A stretch of 32,744 nucleotides of DNA from a gamma proteobacterium symbiont of Ctena orbiculata (GCA_003094555.1 NATW01000083.1:1-32744), one strand, 5' to 3'; shown: positions 7,629 through 16,577, counted from the first letter of the stretch. Numbers and translations are program-made. Notes: generated by a model not told the origin, from the sequence alone.

Positions 7629-9506
7629 ATGATGAAAGGAAAGGCCTGGGTTGTTATAGCGCTGCTGTGGCTGCCGCTCTGGTGCGGCCAACTGCAGGGT
7701 GCTGAAGATAAGGCGGATGTGCGGATTCTTATCGACGTCTCCGGCAGTATGAAACAGAATGACCCGCAGAACCTGAGGCGGCCTGCACTGCGTCTTCTGG
7801 TTGGTCTTTTATCCTCCGAAACCCGCGCCGGTGTCTGGACCTTCGGTCAATATGTCAATATGCAAATCCCTTTGGGCCAGGTCGACAAGGCGTGGAAAAA
7901 ACGGGCGCGTAAAAGTTCGGAGTCGATCGGCTCACCAGGCCAGTTCACCAATATCGAGGATGTACTGAAGCGCTCAACCGAAGACTGGAGCGATGCGCCT
8001 GGGCCCTTCCGCCGAAGTGTCATCCTGCTCACTGACGGGATGGTGGATATTTCCAGGGACAGGACTAAGAATGCCGCTTCCAAAAAACGTATCCTGACGC
8101 GAATACTGCCCCGCTTAGCGGAGCTTAAAGCGACCGTCCACACCATTGCCCTGTCAAAGAACGCGGACCATGAATTGATGCGGAAGCTGGCCGGCGAGAC
8201 TGGGGGCTGGTATGAGCAGGTTGAAAATGCCGAGCAGTTGCAAAAGGTCTTCCTGAGAATATTCGAGAAGGTGGGGAAACCGGACGCCGTCCCCCTGCAG
8301 GATAATAAGTTTAAGGTGGATGAGACGATTACCGAAGCGACCCTATTGGTGTTTCACAAGCCAGGCGCACAAGAGACTGAAGTGGTACCACCAGATGGCA
8401 AGGTGTTCAAGGCAGATAATGCACCTTCCTCAGTCAGTTGGCATCGGGATCAGGGATACGACATGCTGACCATCTCTGATCCTCAGGCGGGTGAGTGGAA
8501 GATCCGTGCTGAGGTCGATCCCGATAACCGGGTCATGATTGTCACTGATCTGAAGATGCAGACAACCGATCTGCCCAACAGATTGATACAAGGCAGGTCA
8601 CTGCCGGTGATAGTGAAATTCAGTGATCACGGTAAACTGATTCGAAAACGGGAATTTCTTGATGTGGTCAACGTCTCTGCTGTGCAGCAGGATGATGGCG
8701 CCAGTTCTGAAGCCAGGCCCATGTTGGATGATGGTCAGGATCCTGATGAAAATGCTGGTGATGGAATGTTCACCCTCTCGTTTGGCGGTGAGTCTGTCGG
8801 CAGTGGTGTGGGGGAATTGGTCCTTTCTGCTAGCGGTCCAACCTTTGTTCGAGAAAAAAGGATGACCTATGAAATTGTACCACCGGTCAATATCCTGGCC
8901 TCACCTCGTACTGATGGTCACATGCTGGATGTAAAAATTACCCCCGATGCAGAATTGATCGATCCTAAATCCCTGCAAATAGAGGCCTGGTTGGAAAGTG
9001 CCGATGGTGAGCAGTTCCGCCTGCCATTGAATAGCCCGCCAGGTGGTTCGGGTGGTAGTGGTGAAATTGACCTCATGAGCTTCACAGGTCCGCGCCAGAT
9101 AGCGGTAAAGGCCCATGCAACTGCCCTGTCTGGAGAGTCGATCGCCTATTTCGACACACCCATTGAAATCGAAGGGATGAAGGCCCCAGAACCGGTCGCG
9201 GTAAAAAAACCTGAACCTCCTCCGCCACCTGTACAGCCCGAACCAGTGCCAGAACCAGAACCAGAACCAGAACCTGAGCCCGAACCGGAAGCTGAAAAAG
9301 AGGGTGGATGGGGTATTGCATTGATCTGGTTTGGCATCATCAATCTGCTGTTGATAGCCGGCGGTGGTGGGGCTTTCTGGTGGATACGCAGACGTAATCA
9401 ACGCAACATGGTCAGCCTGATCGATGATGGGGATGCGACAACGGCCGGCAATGATGATAAGGATAAATCGAAGGCCAAGGTAGACGCGGGGGATGAGCAT
9501 GATTGA
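7629..9506 (+). CDS. Membrane-anchored VWA-domain protein, periplasmic
   Basis: A 625-residue protein with a Sec signal peptide (MMKGKAWVVIALLWLPLWC..., likely cut near LQGA|E). A von Willebrand factor A domain follows, with an intact metal site: DVSGS at residues 36-40 and a later ILLTDGMVD. Residues ~230-500 are beta-rich, resembling periplasmic immunoglobulin-like modules. A proline/glutamate repeat (PEPEPEPE, ~535-560) works as a spacer. One transmembrane helix (~565-586) ends in a basic stop signal (RRRNQR), leaving a short charged cytoplasmic tail. It resembles uncharacterised marine gammaproteobacterial VWA proteins (the TIGR03503 set, from memory). It overlaps the next gene by 14 bases. 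Function is unknown; adhesion or envelope assembly are possibilities. Confidence 0.85.
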   Translation: MMKGKAWVVIALLWLPLWCGQLQGAEDKADVRILIDVSGSMKQNDPQNLRRPALRLLVGLLSSETRAGVWTFGQYVNMQIPLGQVDKAWKKRARKSSESIGSPGQFTNIEDVLKRSTEDWSDAPGPFRRSVILLTDGMVDISRDRTKNAASKKRILTRILPRLAELKATVHTIALSKNADHELMRKLAGETGGWYEQVENAEQLQKVFLRIFEKVGKPDAVPLQDNKFKVDETITEATLLVFHKPGAQETEVVPPDGKVFKADNAPSSVSWHRDQGYDMLTISDPQAGEWKIRAEVDPDNRVMIVTDLKMQTTDLPNRLIQGRSLPVIVKFSDHGKLIRKREFLDVVNVSAVQQDDGASSEARPMLDDGQDPDENAGDGMFTLSFGGESVGSGVGELVLSASGPTFVREKRMTYEIVPPVNILASPRTDGHMLDVKITPDAELIDPKSLQIEAWLESADGEQFRLPLNSPPGGSGGSGEIDLMSFTGPRQIAVKAHATALSGESIAYFDTPIEIEGMKAPEPVAVKKPEPPPPPVQPEPVPEPEPEPEPEPEPEAEKEGGWGIALIWFGIINLLLIAGGGGAFWWIRRRNQRNMVSLIDDGDATTAGNDDKDKSKAKVDAGDEHD

Positions 9507-10545
9507 AGTCAGCTCCCTGGTAGCGATGATCGTTATTGAGGTGATGATCGGTCTATTGGTTTTGAGTGGCCTGTTAATGGTTTTTACCCTATTACGAAAA
9601 GGCCGGATAAGAAAAGCCGCAGCCCATTTGGCTGAGCGGGTTAAAACCGACAAGGCGAAACGTGAACAGCGCTTGAAAGCACTTTTACAGGATCGTTACC
9701 AGTATAAAGACTCTGAATTGAATCAGACCCTGCATAACATGATGCAGTCAGAGATGTTGCTCTATCAAAATGTCATCAATGGTTTTATGAAGGATGATCA
9801 ATTGCATCTACAGCAGATTGATGTGGATGTGGAAAATCTTGTTCTCGGTTATCAGGGGCTCGATGTGCCTGGGTCGGTAGATAGTTCTCCTCAAGAATCA
9901 GATGATAATGAGGAGATCACCAGTCTAAAAGCCGAAAACGAGCGGTTGTCCGAAGAGCTGCGTGTGACCATGGATACCATGGGTAGAATGTTGAATGAGT
10001 ACTCGACCATGTTTGCTGGTGGTGCCGACGCGAGTCAAGTAGCCGCGTCCCCCACCCCCGAAGGGTCGGGAGAAAGTGGCGAGGTTGATGAGAGTGCAGC
10101 CGAATCCTCTTCCGTAACCGAATCCCCGATGGATGATGTGCCAGTGGATGAAATGGTCTCAGACCTGGTAGGCGATACAGACATACCAGATTTGAGTGTT
10201 GAGGAGAGTGCAGAAGCGGAGGATCAGGTGCCGCAAGCGGCAGATGTTGAGGAAAATGCCAGTTTGGATGAAGATGCGGCTGAGGCGGATGAGGAAGTTT
10301 CAGAGATCATCGACGAGGTAATGGAGATTGCCGACGAGATGATAGAGGAGTCAGAACAGACGGCAAAAGCGGATATACAGAGCGAAACCGGTGAGTCCCT
10401 GGTGGATGATCTGGAGACGATCGACATTGAAATCCCCGACGCGGATGAACCCTTAATGGATGCAGGTGAGGCTGAAGCGGGATCATTGGAGGATGAGTGG
10501 GCAAAGTTGTTGGAAGAGGATGCCGCAAACAAGAAACCGGAATAG
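9493..10545 (+). CDS. Uncharacterised membrane-anchored acidic coiled-coil protein
   Basis: A 350-residue protein I do not recognise. It has one N-terminal transmembrane helix (about residues 8-34) followed by a basic juxtamembrane stretch (RKGRIRKAA). A helical segment and a probable coiled coil follow (EITSLKAENERLSEELRVT, about 138-172). From about residue 185 to the end it is extremely rich in Glu and Asp and likely disordered. It closes with a tryptophan-containing motif, LEDEWAKLLEED. The acidic part would be cytoplasmic if the helix is oriented N-out. It is translationally coupled to the VWA gene by a 14-base overlap, so the two probably act together. A terminator follows 46 bases after the stop. 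Confidence 0.78.
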   Translation: MSMIEVSSLVAMIVIEVMIGLLVLSGLLMVFTLLRKGRIRKAAAHLAERVKTDKAKREQRLKALLQDRYQYKDSELNQTLHNMMQSEMLLYQNVINGFMKDDQLHLQQIDVDVENLVLGYQGLDVPGSVDSSPQESDDNEEITSLKAENERLSEELRVTMDTMGRMLNEYSTMFAGGADASQVAASPTPEGSGESGEVDESAAESSSVTESPMDDVPVDEMVSDLVGDTDIPDLSVEESAEAEDQVPQAADVEENASLDEDAAEADEEVSEIIDEVMEIADEMIEESEQTAKADIQSETGESLVDDLETIDIEIPDADEPLMDAGEAEAGSLEDEWAKLLEEDAANKKPE

Positions 10546-10590
10546 CGTTCCTTGCTATGTGGCAGCAACATAGGTGGTTAAATAAAAAAA

Positions 10591-10614
10591 GGACGCCCAG
10601 GGGCGTCCTTTTTT
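10591..10614. terminator. Bidirectional intrinsic terminator
   Basis: GGACGCC (10591-10597) pairs with GGCGTCC (10602-10608) around a CAGG loop. The hairpin is followed by six Ts on the plus strand and preceded by seven As, which gives a T-run on the minus strand. It sits between the converging acidic-protein gene and soxZ and can end both. Confidence 0.9.
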
Positions 10615-10637
10615 ACGCATATCTAAACAAGTGATGT

Positions 10638-10952
10638 TTATTTGATGGCGCTTGTCATGCTGTCGCTGCCACCTTTGTTGTCGCTCCAGGAGAGTTCAAG
10701 TTCATCACCCTTGGCGCCGCCGGTAAATTTAAATGAAATATAGGGGTTCTTGGATACGCCACCGCTCCATTCCGCAGTCATCACCGTATTGCCCTTATGT
10801 TTACATACCACCTCTTGTATGAAGTGGGCAGGTATCTTTTTACCAGTCTTTTTGTCCTTGCGACCACCGGTCTCCATGGGATGGGTCATAAGGGCCTTGA
10901 CCGTGGTTACGCCGCCTTTCTCTTTGGCGCGGATCTTAATCGATTTAGCCAT
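10638..10952 (-). CDS. soxZ: Thiosulfate oxidation carrier protein SoxZ
   Basis: A 104-residue protein with the SoxZ features IKIRAKEKGGVTTVKALMTH near the N-terminus and PAHFIQEVVCKHKG in the middle. SoxZ pairs with SoxY to form the periplasmic heterodimer on which sulfur intermediates are carried during thiosulfate oxidation. SoxZ lacks its own signal peptide and is normally exported together with SoxY. AGGAAT precedes the ATG. It lies 46 bases downstream of soxY in the same direction, and a strong terminator follows. No soxA, soxX, soxB or soxCD is in the window. Confidence 0.96.
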   Translation of the reverse strand: MAKSIKIRAKEKGGVTTVKALMTHPMETGGRKDKKTGKKIPAHFIQEVVCKHKGNTVMTAEWSGGVSKNPYISFKFTGGAKGDELELSWSDNKGGSDSMTSAIK

Positions 10953-10998
10953 GTTCTATTCCTCGTATACTTTGTAGCCGGGGTTGGTCCGAGTGGGA

Positions 10999-11475
10999 TC
11001 AACCGCCACAACCACCGATGGTGACTTTAACTTCTTTCTTGGCGCTGTGGAGCTTACCGCCAGCCTTTACAATGCCGATTACATCGCCAGTCTTGCCCAT
11101 CTTGATACGGGTGGATACAAAACCTGTCGCGCCAGCACCCATTACGAAGTTCGCTACCAATGGTACCGGGTTATTCGAGGCGATGATGGAAATCGATTCA
11201 ACACCGTCCATGCTGGTATCGACGGTGACCGGAACCACGGCGCCGTTCTCTGCAATGTCGGGTGCCTTTACGTTGATATCGGCTGACTCAGCCATATCAG
11301 AGCTACCTAGCAGCGCATTCAGTGCGGCTGGCAGTTCTTTAGCTTCAAAGGCTTCTTTGTTCCAAGCTGCAAGCAGCCGTTGAGGTGCCAGGAGACCGGC
11401 GGCAGCAGCCACGCCTACCGTGCCTGCTGCAAGCGATCTTTTGAGGAAGATCCTGCGTTTGATTTCAGTGCTCAT
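10999..11475 (-). CDS. soxY: Sulfur carrier protein SoxY
   Basis: A 158-residue protein. The N-terminus has a twin-arginine export signal (KRRIFLKRSLAAG) followed by an Ala/Gly-rich hydrophobic stretch. The C-terminus ends in GGCGG, the flexible arm whose cysteine covalently binds the sulfur intermediate. SoxY is the periplasmic substrate carrier of the Sox pathway. GGAGAG lies about 7 bases before the ATG. The gene heads a two-gene soxYZ operon. In many sulfur-oxidising gammaproteobacteria soxYZ sits apart from the other sox genes, as here. Identification is secure from the Tat signal, the GGCGG arm and the soxZ neighbour. Confidence 0.97.
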   Translation of the reverse strand: MSTEIKRRIFLKRSLAAGTVGVAAAAGLLAPQRLLAAWNKEAFEAKELPAALNALLGSSDMAESADINVKAPDIAENGAVVPVTVDTSMDGVESISIIASNNPVPLVANFVMGAGATGFVSTRIKMGKTGDVIGIVKAGGKLHSAKKEVKVTIGGCGG

Positions 11476-12038
11476 TCATTCTCTCCAGACTGAGAAAGTT
11501 TAGTGATTAACAGTTTATTTTTTGAAACTGATTTGGTTGGTCAATTTCATTTCCCGGTTATTCTAATCATCGATATGCCATCCACCCATCAACAAATGAG
11601 CCTTTACACCATGACCACCGGGTTGAGTGCACAATATCAATTGTCGTCATCATTGTTTGCAGGCGTGTGTCAGACAAAAACCACCAAGGTTTCGCTGTCG
11701 GTTCTGTACAAGGTCTTGCTGCATTGGGCAATCAAGACGTGCCAATTCCGGCATTTCATATGACATCAGACGCTTTAGAACAATATAAATAAAAAAAAGT
11801 TGCGACAACCTGCACTCACTCATCCTTGTTGCAATTCACTGTATGGCTAAACCACTTCAATAGTTTTTGTGTAGATGGTGGCTTGCCGATACACATCATA
11901 CCTTAAACAGGTAGGTCGTAAGAATACCTAAACAATCGACGATATCAAGTGAAAAATGTTGAATTATTAGTGATTTGTGGTTTTCAGGGCGTGTCATCTG
12001 CATACCGGAGTTGGGTTTTATGTGTGGTGGATTGGGGT
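11476..12038. other. 563-base gap between soxY start and bepA end
   Basis: AT-rich spacer upstream of soxY. I see no convincing gene. A plus-strand open frame at 11503-11763 has no family resemblance or ribosome site. GTTGCGACAAC (11799-11809) is a short palindrome. On the minus strand a weak promoter-like pair (TTGTCG, then TATTGT 17 bases later) lies near 11779-11808, about 310 bases before soxY. The length suggests a regulatory region or long leader for soxYZ. Confidence 0.4.
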
Positions 12039-13547
12039 TTACCGGAATAGATGCTGATGGATCTGCAGTCTTTTGCTTTTTGGATCAGATTTCTGTCGCG
12101 CTTTTTCGATATCACGCAGTTTACTCAGCCGGGATTCTATGCGTGATGTGAGGAAGAAGTCCGATTTATTCACACCATTCAAGGCTATCTCTAATTGCTG
12201 TATAGCGGCTGCTAGCTCCCCATCGGCAGCGAACGCCTCAGCCAGCATACGGTGAGATTCCACTTGATTGTTGTCCAGCTCCTCGATTTTGCTGAGCAGG
12301 CGATAGAGTCTGGGCTCGTTGTTACGCAAAGTGATTGATTGTTGGCTGATTTCACGGGCTTTCTCCAATCTGCCTGCGGTGGTCAGTGCCTCGATATAGG
12401 CAATGGCCAGGGGGTAGTTCTCCGGCATCAGGCTGTAGTAGGTATCAAGTATCTTGAGTACTTGTTCATGTTTGCCATTTTTCCTCGCAAGATCCGCGCT
12501 GGCCAGGATGTACTCGATCTGGCCCGGATTATTCCGCAACAGCTCGTCGATAATCTTTTCTGCTTTGCCAAATTGACGATCAGCCACGAGGGCCAGTGCC
12601 GAGCCATACTTATGGGCCTCCTGATTGAGGTGACGTCCTTCTTTGAGTCCGCTGGCAAAATGGGTGACAGCCTTGCTTGGATCCTTGAACTGTCTGGCCC
12701 GCAAGGCTTCACGTGTCAGGTAATAACTCAGGTTGCCCGGAAACTGGCGATAGGTGTATTTTTCCGCCCGTCCCAGCGCATCGGCTACGCGGTTGGTTGT
12801 GACTGGATGGGTACGCAGTATTTCCGGTATACCCGATTCATAGAGTCGGCTGGCATGGGTCAGGCGCTCAAAGAAAAGTGGCATCGCACGGGGGTCGAAA
12901 TTGGATTTCGCAAGGATTTGGATACCCACGGTATCCGCCTCCTCTTCGTTGCTGCGGGTGAAGTTGATCTGTTCTTGTATGGCGCCGGCCTGGACACCTG
13001 TCGCCATGGCAAGGCCGGCATCCGGTGAACCGGAAATCCCCACCAGGATAGAGGCCAGTAGCAGGGCTGCGGTCTTACCGCTCATGCGGTTGGCGGCATC
13101 GAAGGCGCGTAGCAGATGCTTCTGCGTGACATGGGCGATTTCATGGGCAATGACTGATGCCAGTTCACTCTCGCTTTGGGTTGCCAATATCAGGCCGCTA
13201 TAGATGCCGATGTAGCCACCAGGGCCGGCGAAGGCGTTGATTTCTGGCTGATCGATGACGAAGAAGGTGAATTTCTGCCCAACCGCTTCGCTCTGTTTCA
13301 GCAGTTTGTCACCCAATTGCTGGATGTACTCTGTAATCTGGGGATCATCCAGCACCTTACCGGTTTTACGCACACTGAGCATGAACTCCTTGCCAAGCCG
13401 GGCTTCATCACCGGGTGTCAGATACTGATCTGATGGAGAGCCAAGTTCCGGCAACTGGATCGATTCACCCTCCTCGGAATTGGCACTGGATATAGCCACC
13501 AGGCTAATCAGGAGGACGATGATGGAGGCTTTTTTCATCACATGCAT
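12039..13547 (-). CDS. bepA: M48 metalloprotease/chaperone BepA (YfgC-like) with TPR domain
   Basis: A periplasmic zinc protease and chaperone for outer-membrane beta-barrel and LptD assembly. I chose ATG 13547 because AAAGG lies about 7 bases upstream and it is followed by a clean signal peptide (MKKASIIVLLISLVAISSA); in-frame codons extend to 13694. The zinc site HEIAH falls at residues 135-139, almost the same number as in E. coli BepA, and NEEEADTVG supplies the third ligand. The C-terminal half is a run of TPR-like helices. Length is 502 residues against about 487 in E. coli. It lies 155 bases downstream of the metallopeptidase/VWA gene on the same strand. Confidence 0.92.
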   Translation of the reverse strand: MHVMKKASIIVLLISLVAISSANSEEGESIQLPELGSPSDQYLTPGDEARLGKEFMLSVRKTGKVLDDPQITEYIQQLGDKLLKQSEAVGQKFTFFVIDQPEINAFAGPGGYIGIYSGLILATQSESELASVIAHEIAHVTQKHLLRAFDAANRMSGKTAALLLASILVGISGSPDAGLAMATGVQAGAIQEQINFTRSNEEEADTVGIQILAKSNFDPRAMPLFFERLTHASRLYESGIPEILRTHPVTTNRVADALGRAEKYTYRQFPGNLSYYLTREALRARQFKDPSKAVTHFASGLKEGRHLNQEAHKYGSALALVADRQFGKAEKIIDELLRNNPGQIEYILASADLARKNGKHEQVLKILDTYYSLMPENYPLAIAYIEALTTAGRLEKAREISQQSITLRNNEPRLYRLLSKIEELDNNQVESHRMLAEAFAADGELAAAIQQLEIALNGVNKSDFFLTSRIESRLSKLRDIEKARQKSDPKSKRLQIHQHLFR

Positions 13548-13702
13548 GGTCATGCCTTTAACTGATCCCCGGCGATGATGGTTAGTTCCTGATTTTACAG
13601 AATTGAATGTTCTATGCAGTCCATGCTGGTTAGTTAACACAAACATCCGGTTGTCGCCAAGGAGATTTATCCTTTCAGGGGCTCTATTGAGCATCCCCCA
13701 GT

Positions 13703-14935
13703 TCAGTTGAGCTGAATCCGTTCTCCCCAGGGAGTGGCTTTTTTTCCTTTAACCAGCCAGATTACCGGATAGTGTGGTGCATGGTCCGGGAAGGCACCCT
13801 CCGCATCGGTGAAATAGACCAGCAGGTCGGGTCTCATGCCCTGGGCCGAGATCCACTCGAAGACCGGTTCGAAACTGGTGCCGCCACCCCCGGTGATCTT
13901 GGCTGGCAGCTGGAAATCCTCCCAGGCCTCATATACCCAGGGTGCGCCCTCGGCAATCGCCGAGTCACAGGCGAGGAGGGTGATACGGGCCCGTATCTGC
14001 CCCTTCAGGGCATTGATTTCAGATAGAAAATCACCCATCTCGTGATCCTGTATTGAGCCACTGCTATCCAGTGCGACCACCAGTTCGACCTGATTGCTGC
14101 GCAGGCTGGGAAGAATATGTTCACCCTCCCTCCGGGCGGGGCGCATATAACTGAAATCGTCCCGGGCGATAGCTGTCATATAACGGGCAAGCAGCAGCCG
14201 CCAGGGGAGTTGTGGTTGCAACAGGTGATCCACCATGCGGGCCATCGCCCCATCCAGCTTGCCCACCTGCATCGCCGATTGGGCTGCGCCGGCGAGGCGT
14301 TGCTGCCATTGGATATTCAGGGTTTCCGCCTCATCGGGAGTGAGTGGCGGTGGTTGGCTGGCGGCTGATCCGTCTCCGCTTTGCTGATTCTCGCTCTCAT
14401 CCCCTTCGTTTTCGGTCTCGCTCTGATCCTGCTTATTGGATATATCCTTCTCAGTTTTGCCGGCCCCCGAACCCTTGGTGTTGTCCTGATCGTAGATATG
14501 ATTGTCCAGGGGTGTCTCATCATCCTTCTCATCCAGCAGGGGATAGATCTCCTCGGCGGTCATACCCTCGAACTCGGGTAGGAACAGCGAGCCTGGGGGC
14601 GGCTTGAGATCATCCTCTATCAATAAGGGATTGATGGCGTAATCACAGGCCATATCCCAGTGGAGTTTGTGACGATGCTGGCGGCGGGCAAAATGGGAGA
14701 GGGCGCAATGCAGGGCCTCGTGGGCGAGCATGAATTGGGTCTCGTCCAGACTCAGCTGATCGATAAATTCAGGATTGTAATAGAACTTTTTCGCATCCGT
14801 GGCAGTGGCAGGACACCAGTCAGGGTTCGCTTCCTCCATCGGTAGCCGCATCACTAGCGCACCGAGGAAGGGCTTGTCGAGGATTAATTTGGTGCGGGCC
14901 GCTGCCAGCTTGGTTTCGATCTGTTCCTGGTTCAT
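13703..14935 (-). CDS. Metallopeptidase-like/VWA-like protein (DUF2201 type)
   Basis: About 410 residues in three parts. The N-terminal domain contains HEALH (about residues 72-76), a zinc-peptidase HEXXH motif, followed by WDMACDYAIN, which matches the putative metallopeptidase domain of DUF2201 proteins. The middle (about 140-200) is low-complexity and acidic. The C-terminal VWA-like domain has ALDSSGSIQDHE (about residue 288) and LLVYFTDAEG, an intact metal-site pattern. A TTG at 14950 overlaps the upstream MoxR stop codon (TTGA) and could be the true start; I list the ATG five codons later. Such proteins pair with MoxR ATPases, as here. Its substrate is unknown. Confidence 0.87.
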   Translation of the reverse strand: MNQEQIETKLAAARTKLILDKPFLGALVMRLPMEEANPDWCPATATDAKKFYYNPEFIDQLSLDETQFMLAHEALHCALSHFARRQHRHKLHWDMACDYAINPLLIEDDLKPPPGSLFLPEFEGMTAEEIYPLLDEKDDETPLDNHIYDQDNTKGSGAGKTEKDISNKQDQSETENEGDESENQQSGDGSAASQPPPLTPDEAETLNIQWQQRLAGAAQSAMQVGKLDGAMARMVDHLLQPQLPWRLLLARYMTAIARDDFSYMRPARREGEHILPSLRSNQVELVVALDSSGSIQDHEMGDFLSEINALKGQIRARITLLACDSAIAEGAPWVYEAWEDFQLPAKITGGGGTSFEPVFEWISAQGMRPDLLVYFTDAEGAFPDHAPHYPVIWLVKGKKATPWGERIQLN

Positions 14936-14946
14936 TTGCGGACTAA

Positions 14947-15993
14947 TCAAGATTCATACAACATCACATCCGACACCGCCTGGGCCCAATCGCTGAATTG
15001 GGGAACGGTGAAAATCGCTTCACCGATGGCGCGGTGCATATCAGAAACCAGCATCACCCCCATCTCCCGCTGCGGAAACTGGCGTGCATAGTCGAGGATC
15101 CGGCCATGGGTGAGGCTTCCATCACCGGCGTCATGGGCACGTATGGCACGCCCCACCAGGGCTGCGGCTATGGCGTACTGCAGGTCTATCTCATTGGGTA
15201 CAGGCAGATCCTCACCGGCGATAATGGCATCCAGATCGGGCATCTTATCGAGACTGTTTATAAAGGCGTTCAACTCAATGCCTGCAGCGGGTCCAACGCA
15301 AGCCTGTAGGGCACCCTGCAAGAGTTGCGGGTGATTATCAAACTTTTGCAGGGCACGGTGGGCGAATTCCCAGGAGCGGGGTGAAGGGAAGGCAATGGGA
15401 TTGTGTGCGGGATCGAAGTCGAACAGCAGTTCGGGCCGAAAACGCAGGAAGGCGATAATCCGCTCATCGATTGAGTTGCGATAGGCCCAGGCAACCCAGT
15501 CATCCAGATTGGTCTCCACCTCGAAATGAGAGAAGCGGTTGGCCAATGGCGCTGGCATGCTATAGGTCACACCACGGTCGCCCTGGCGATTGCCTGCCGC
15601 AAAGATGGCCCACCCCTGGGGGACCTGATACTCACCTAAGCGGCGATCAAGGATCAGTTGGTAGGCGGCAGCGGAGACAGTGGGGGGTGCCGAGGTGATT
15701 TCATCCAGGAAGAGGATTCCCTCCGGGCCATGCCTTTCCCTATTCGGTAGGATTGAGGGGATTGCCCATTCCACGCGGCCATTGACTCTGAAAGGAATGC
15801 CCCTCAGGTCGCTGGGTTCCATTTGCGAGAGCCGAATATCGATCACCGGCGCCCGGTGGTTTTCAGCGACTTCGCGCACCATATCCGATTTACCGACACC
15901 AGGGGGCCCCCAGAGCATGACCGGTGTATGGTGACCGGCCCGGGTGCTGATGAACTCCTGTTCAAGAATGGTTATTAACTGAGTGGGACGCAT
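14947..15993 (-). CDS. MoxR-type AAA+ ATPase
   Basis: A 348-residue AAA+ protein. Walker A is GPPGVGKS (residues 29-36), Walker B is GILFLDEITSAPP, and the sensor 1 region is AIFAAGNRQGDRG. The overall pattern fits the MoxR branch, cytoplasmic ATPases that work with VWA-domain partners to remodel or insert metals into other proteins. GGAGAT is 5-6 bases before the ATG. The stop overlaps a possible TTG start of the VWA/metallopeptidase gene, and the 185-residue gene ends 9 bases upstream, so the three are very likely one operon. The client protein is unknown. Confidence 0.92.
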   Translation of the reverse strand: MRPTQLITILEQEFISTRAGHHTPVMLWGPPGVGKSDMVREVAENHRAPVIDIRLSQMEPSDLRGIPFRVNGRVEWAIPSILPNRERHGPEGILFLDEITSAPPTVSAAAYQLILDRRLGEYQVPQGWAIFAAGNRQGDRGVTYSMPAPLANRFSHFEVETNLDDWVAWAYRNSIDERIIAFLRFRPELLFDFDPAHNPIAFPSPRSWEFAHRALQKFDNHPQLLQGALQACVGPAAGIELNAFINSLDKMPDLDAIIAGEDLPVPNEIDLQYAIAAALVGRAIRAHDAGDGSLTHGRILDYARQFPQREMGVMLVSDMHRAIGEAIFTVPQFSDWAQAVSDVMLYES

Positions 15994-16002
15994 AGGAATC
16001 TC

Positions 16003-16560
16003 CTAGTCAAAGAGATTTCTGACAGCGCGTGCCAGCTGTTTGTAGACTTCAGGGGCATCCACGTCCATCACCTGATCGATGACCCAGCGGTTGTCATGCG
16101 CTTTGTCTCCCATGACCTGTTGAATCTCATAACCGAGATGTCGCAGAAACGGATAGCTGGGACCTTGCTGATCGAAATTGAATTCGGCGTACTCGCCTGA
16201 ACGCTGGTTATAGCGTTCAATGAAACTGTTGCCATGGTCACCGGGACCGAACAGATCGCTGGCGTTGTCCTGAAAGTGCTCAGCCAGTTTCATCACCAGT
16301 GCGGTGATGATTGCCACCCGGGACTCATTATCGACCATCTTGTGGATCAGGCGATCGCTGATTTGTGCCTCAAAGCACAAGTATTCGGCAATCACGGCCA
16401 GCCGTTGTTGGTCGTTTTCATACACGAAGTGTTTGCCGTGCAGGGTGATGGCTTTATCCAAAGCGAGACGCCAGGCGATAAAGGCGATGGCCCCTCCCAG
16501 CTCTTCCGCTGAACGGGAGCTATCCTCATCATGCCACTGACTTTTGATTCTGATTGCCAA
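16003..16560 (-). CDS. Uncharacterised 185-aa protein, first gene of the MoxR/VWA operon
   Basis: I do not recognise this protein. It is soluble, mostly helical by eye, and has no signal peptide or membrane helix. Notable segments are GGAIAFIAWRLALDKAITLH near the N-terminus and a stretch rich in Phe, Tyr and Gln (EYAEFNFDQQGPSYPFLRHL). The start is TTG: no ATG is nearby, and a strong AGGAG lies 7 bases upstream. It is followed after 9 bases by the MoxR ATPase gene. A hairpin-forming leader lies just before the ribosome site. Its position suggests an adaptor or client in the MoxR/VWA machine (inference). Confidence 0.8.
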   Translation of the reverse strand: MAIRIKSQWHDEDSSRSAEELGGAIAFIAWRLALDKAITLHGKHFVYENDQQRLAVIAEYLCFEAQISDRLIHKMVDNESRVAIITALVMKLAEHFQDNASDLFGPGDHGNSFIERYNQRSGEYAEFNFDQQGPSYPFLRHLGYEIQQVMGDKAHDNRWVIDQVMDVDAPEVYKQLARAVRNLFD

Positions 16561-16577
16561 TGCAAATCTCCTCTCAT

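Noticed and set aside
9082-9343. Minus-strand frames reading Gly-Ser or Val-Leu repeats
   Set aside because: Antisense shadows of the PE-rich spacer of the VWA gene.
11503-11763. 86-codon plus-strand open frame in the soxY-bepA gap
   Set aside because: No ribosome site, no recognisable domain, composition unlike neighbouring genes; probably chance.
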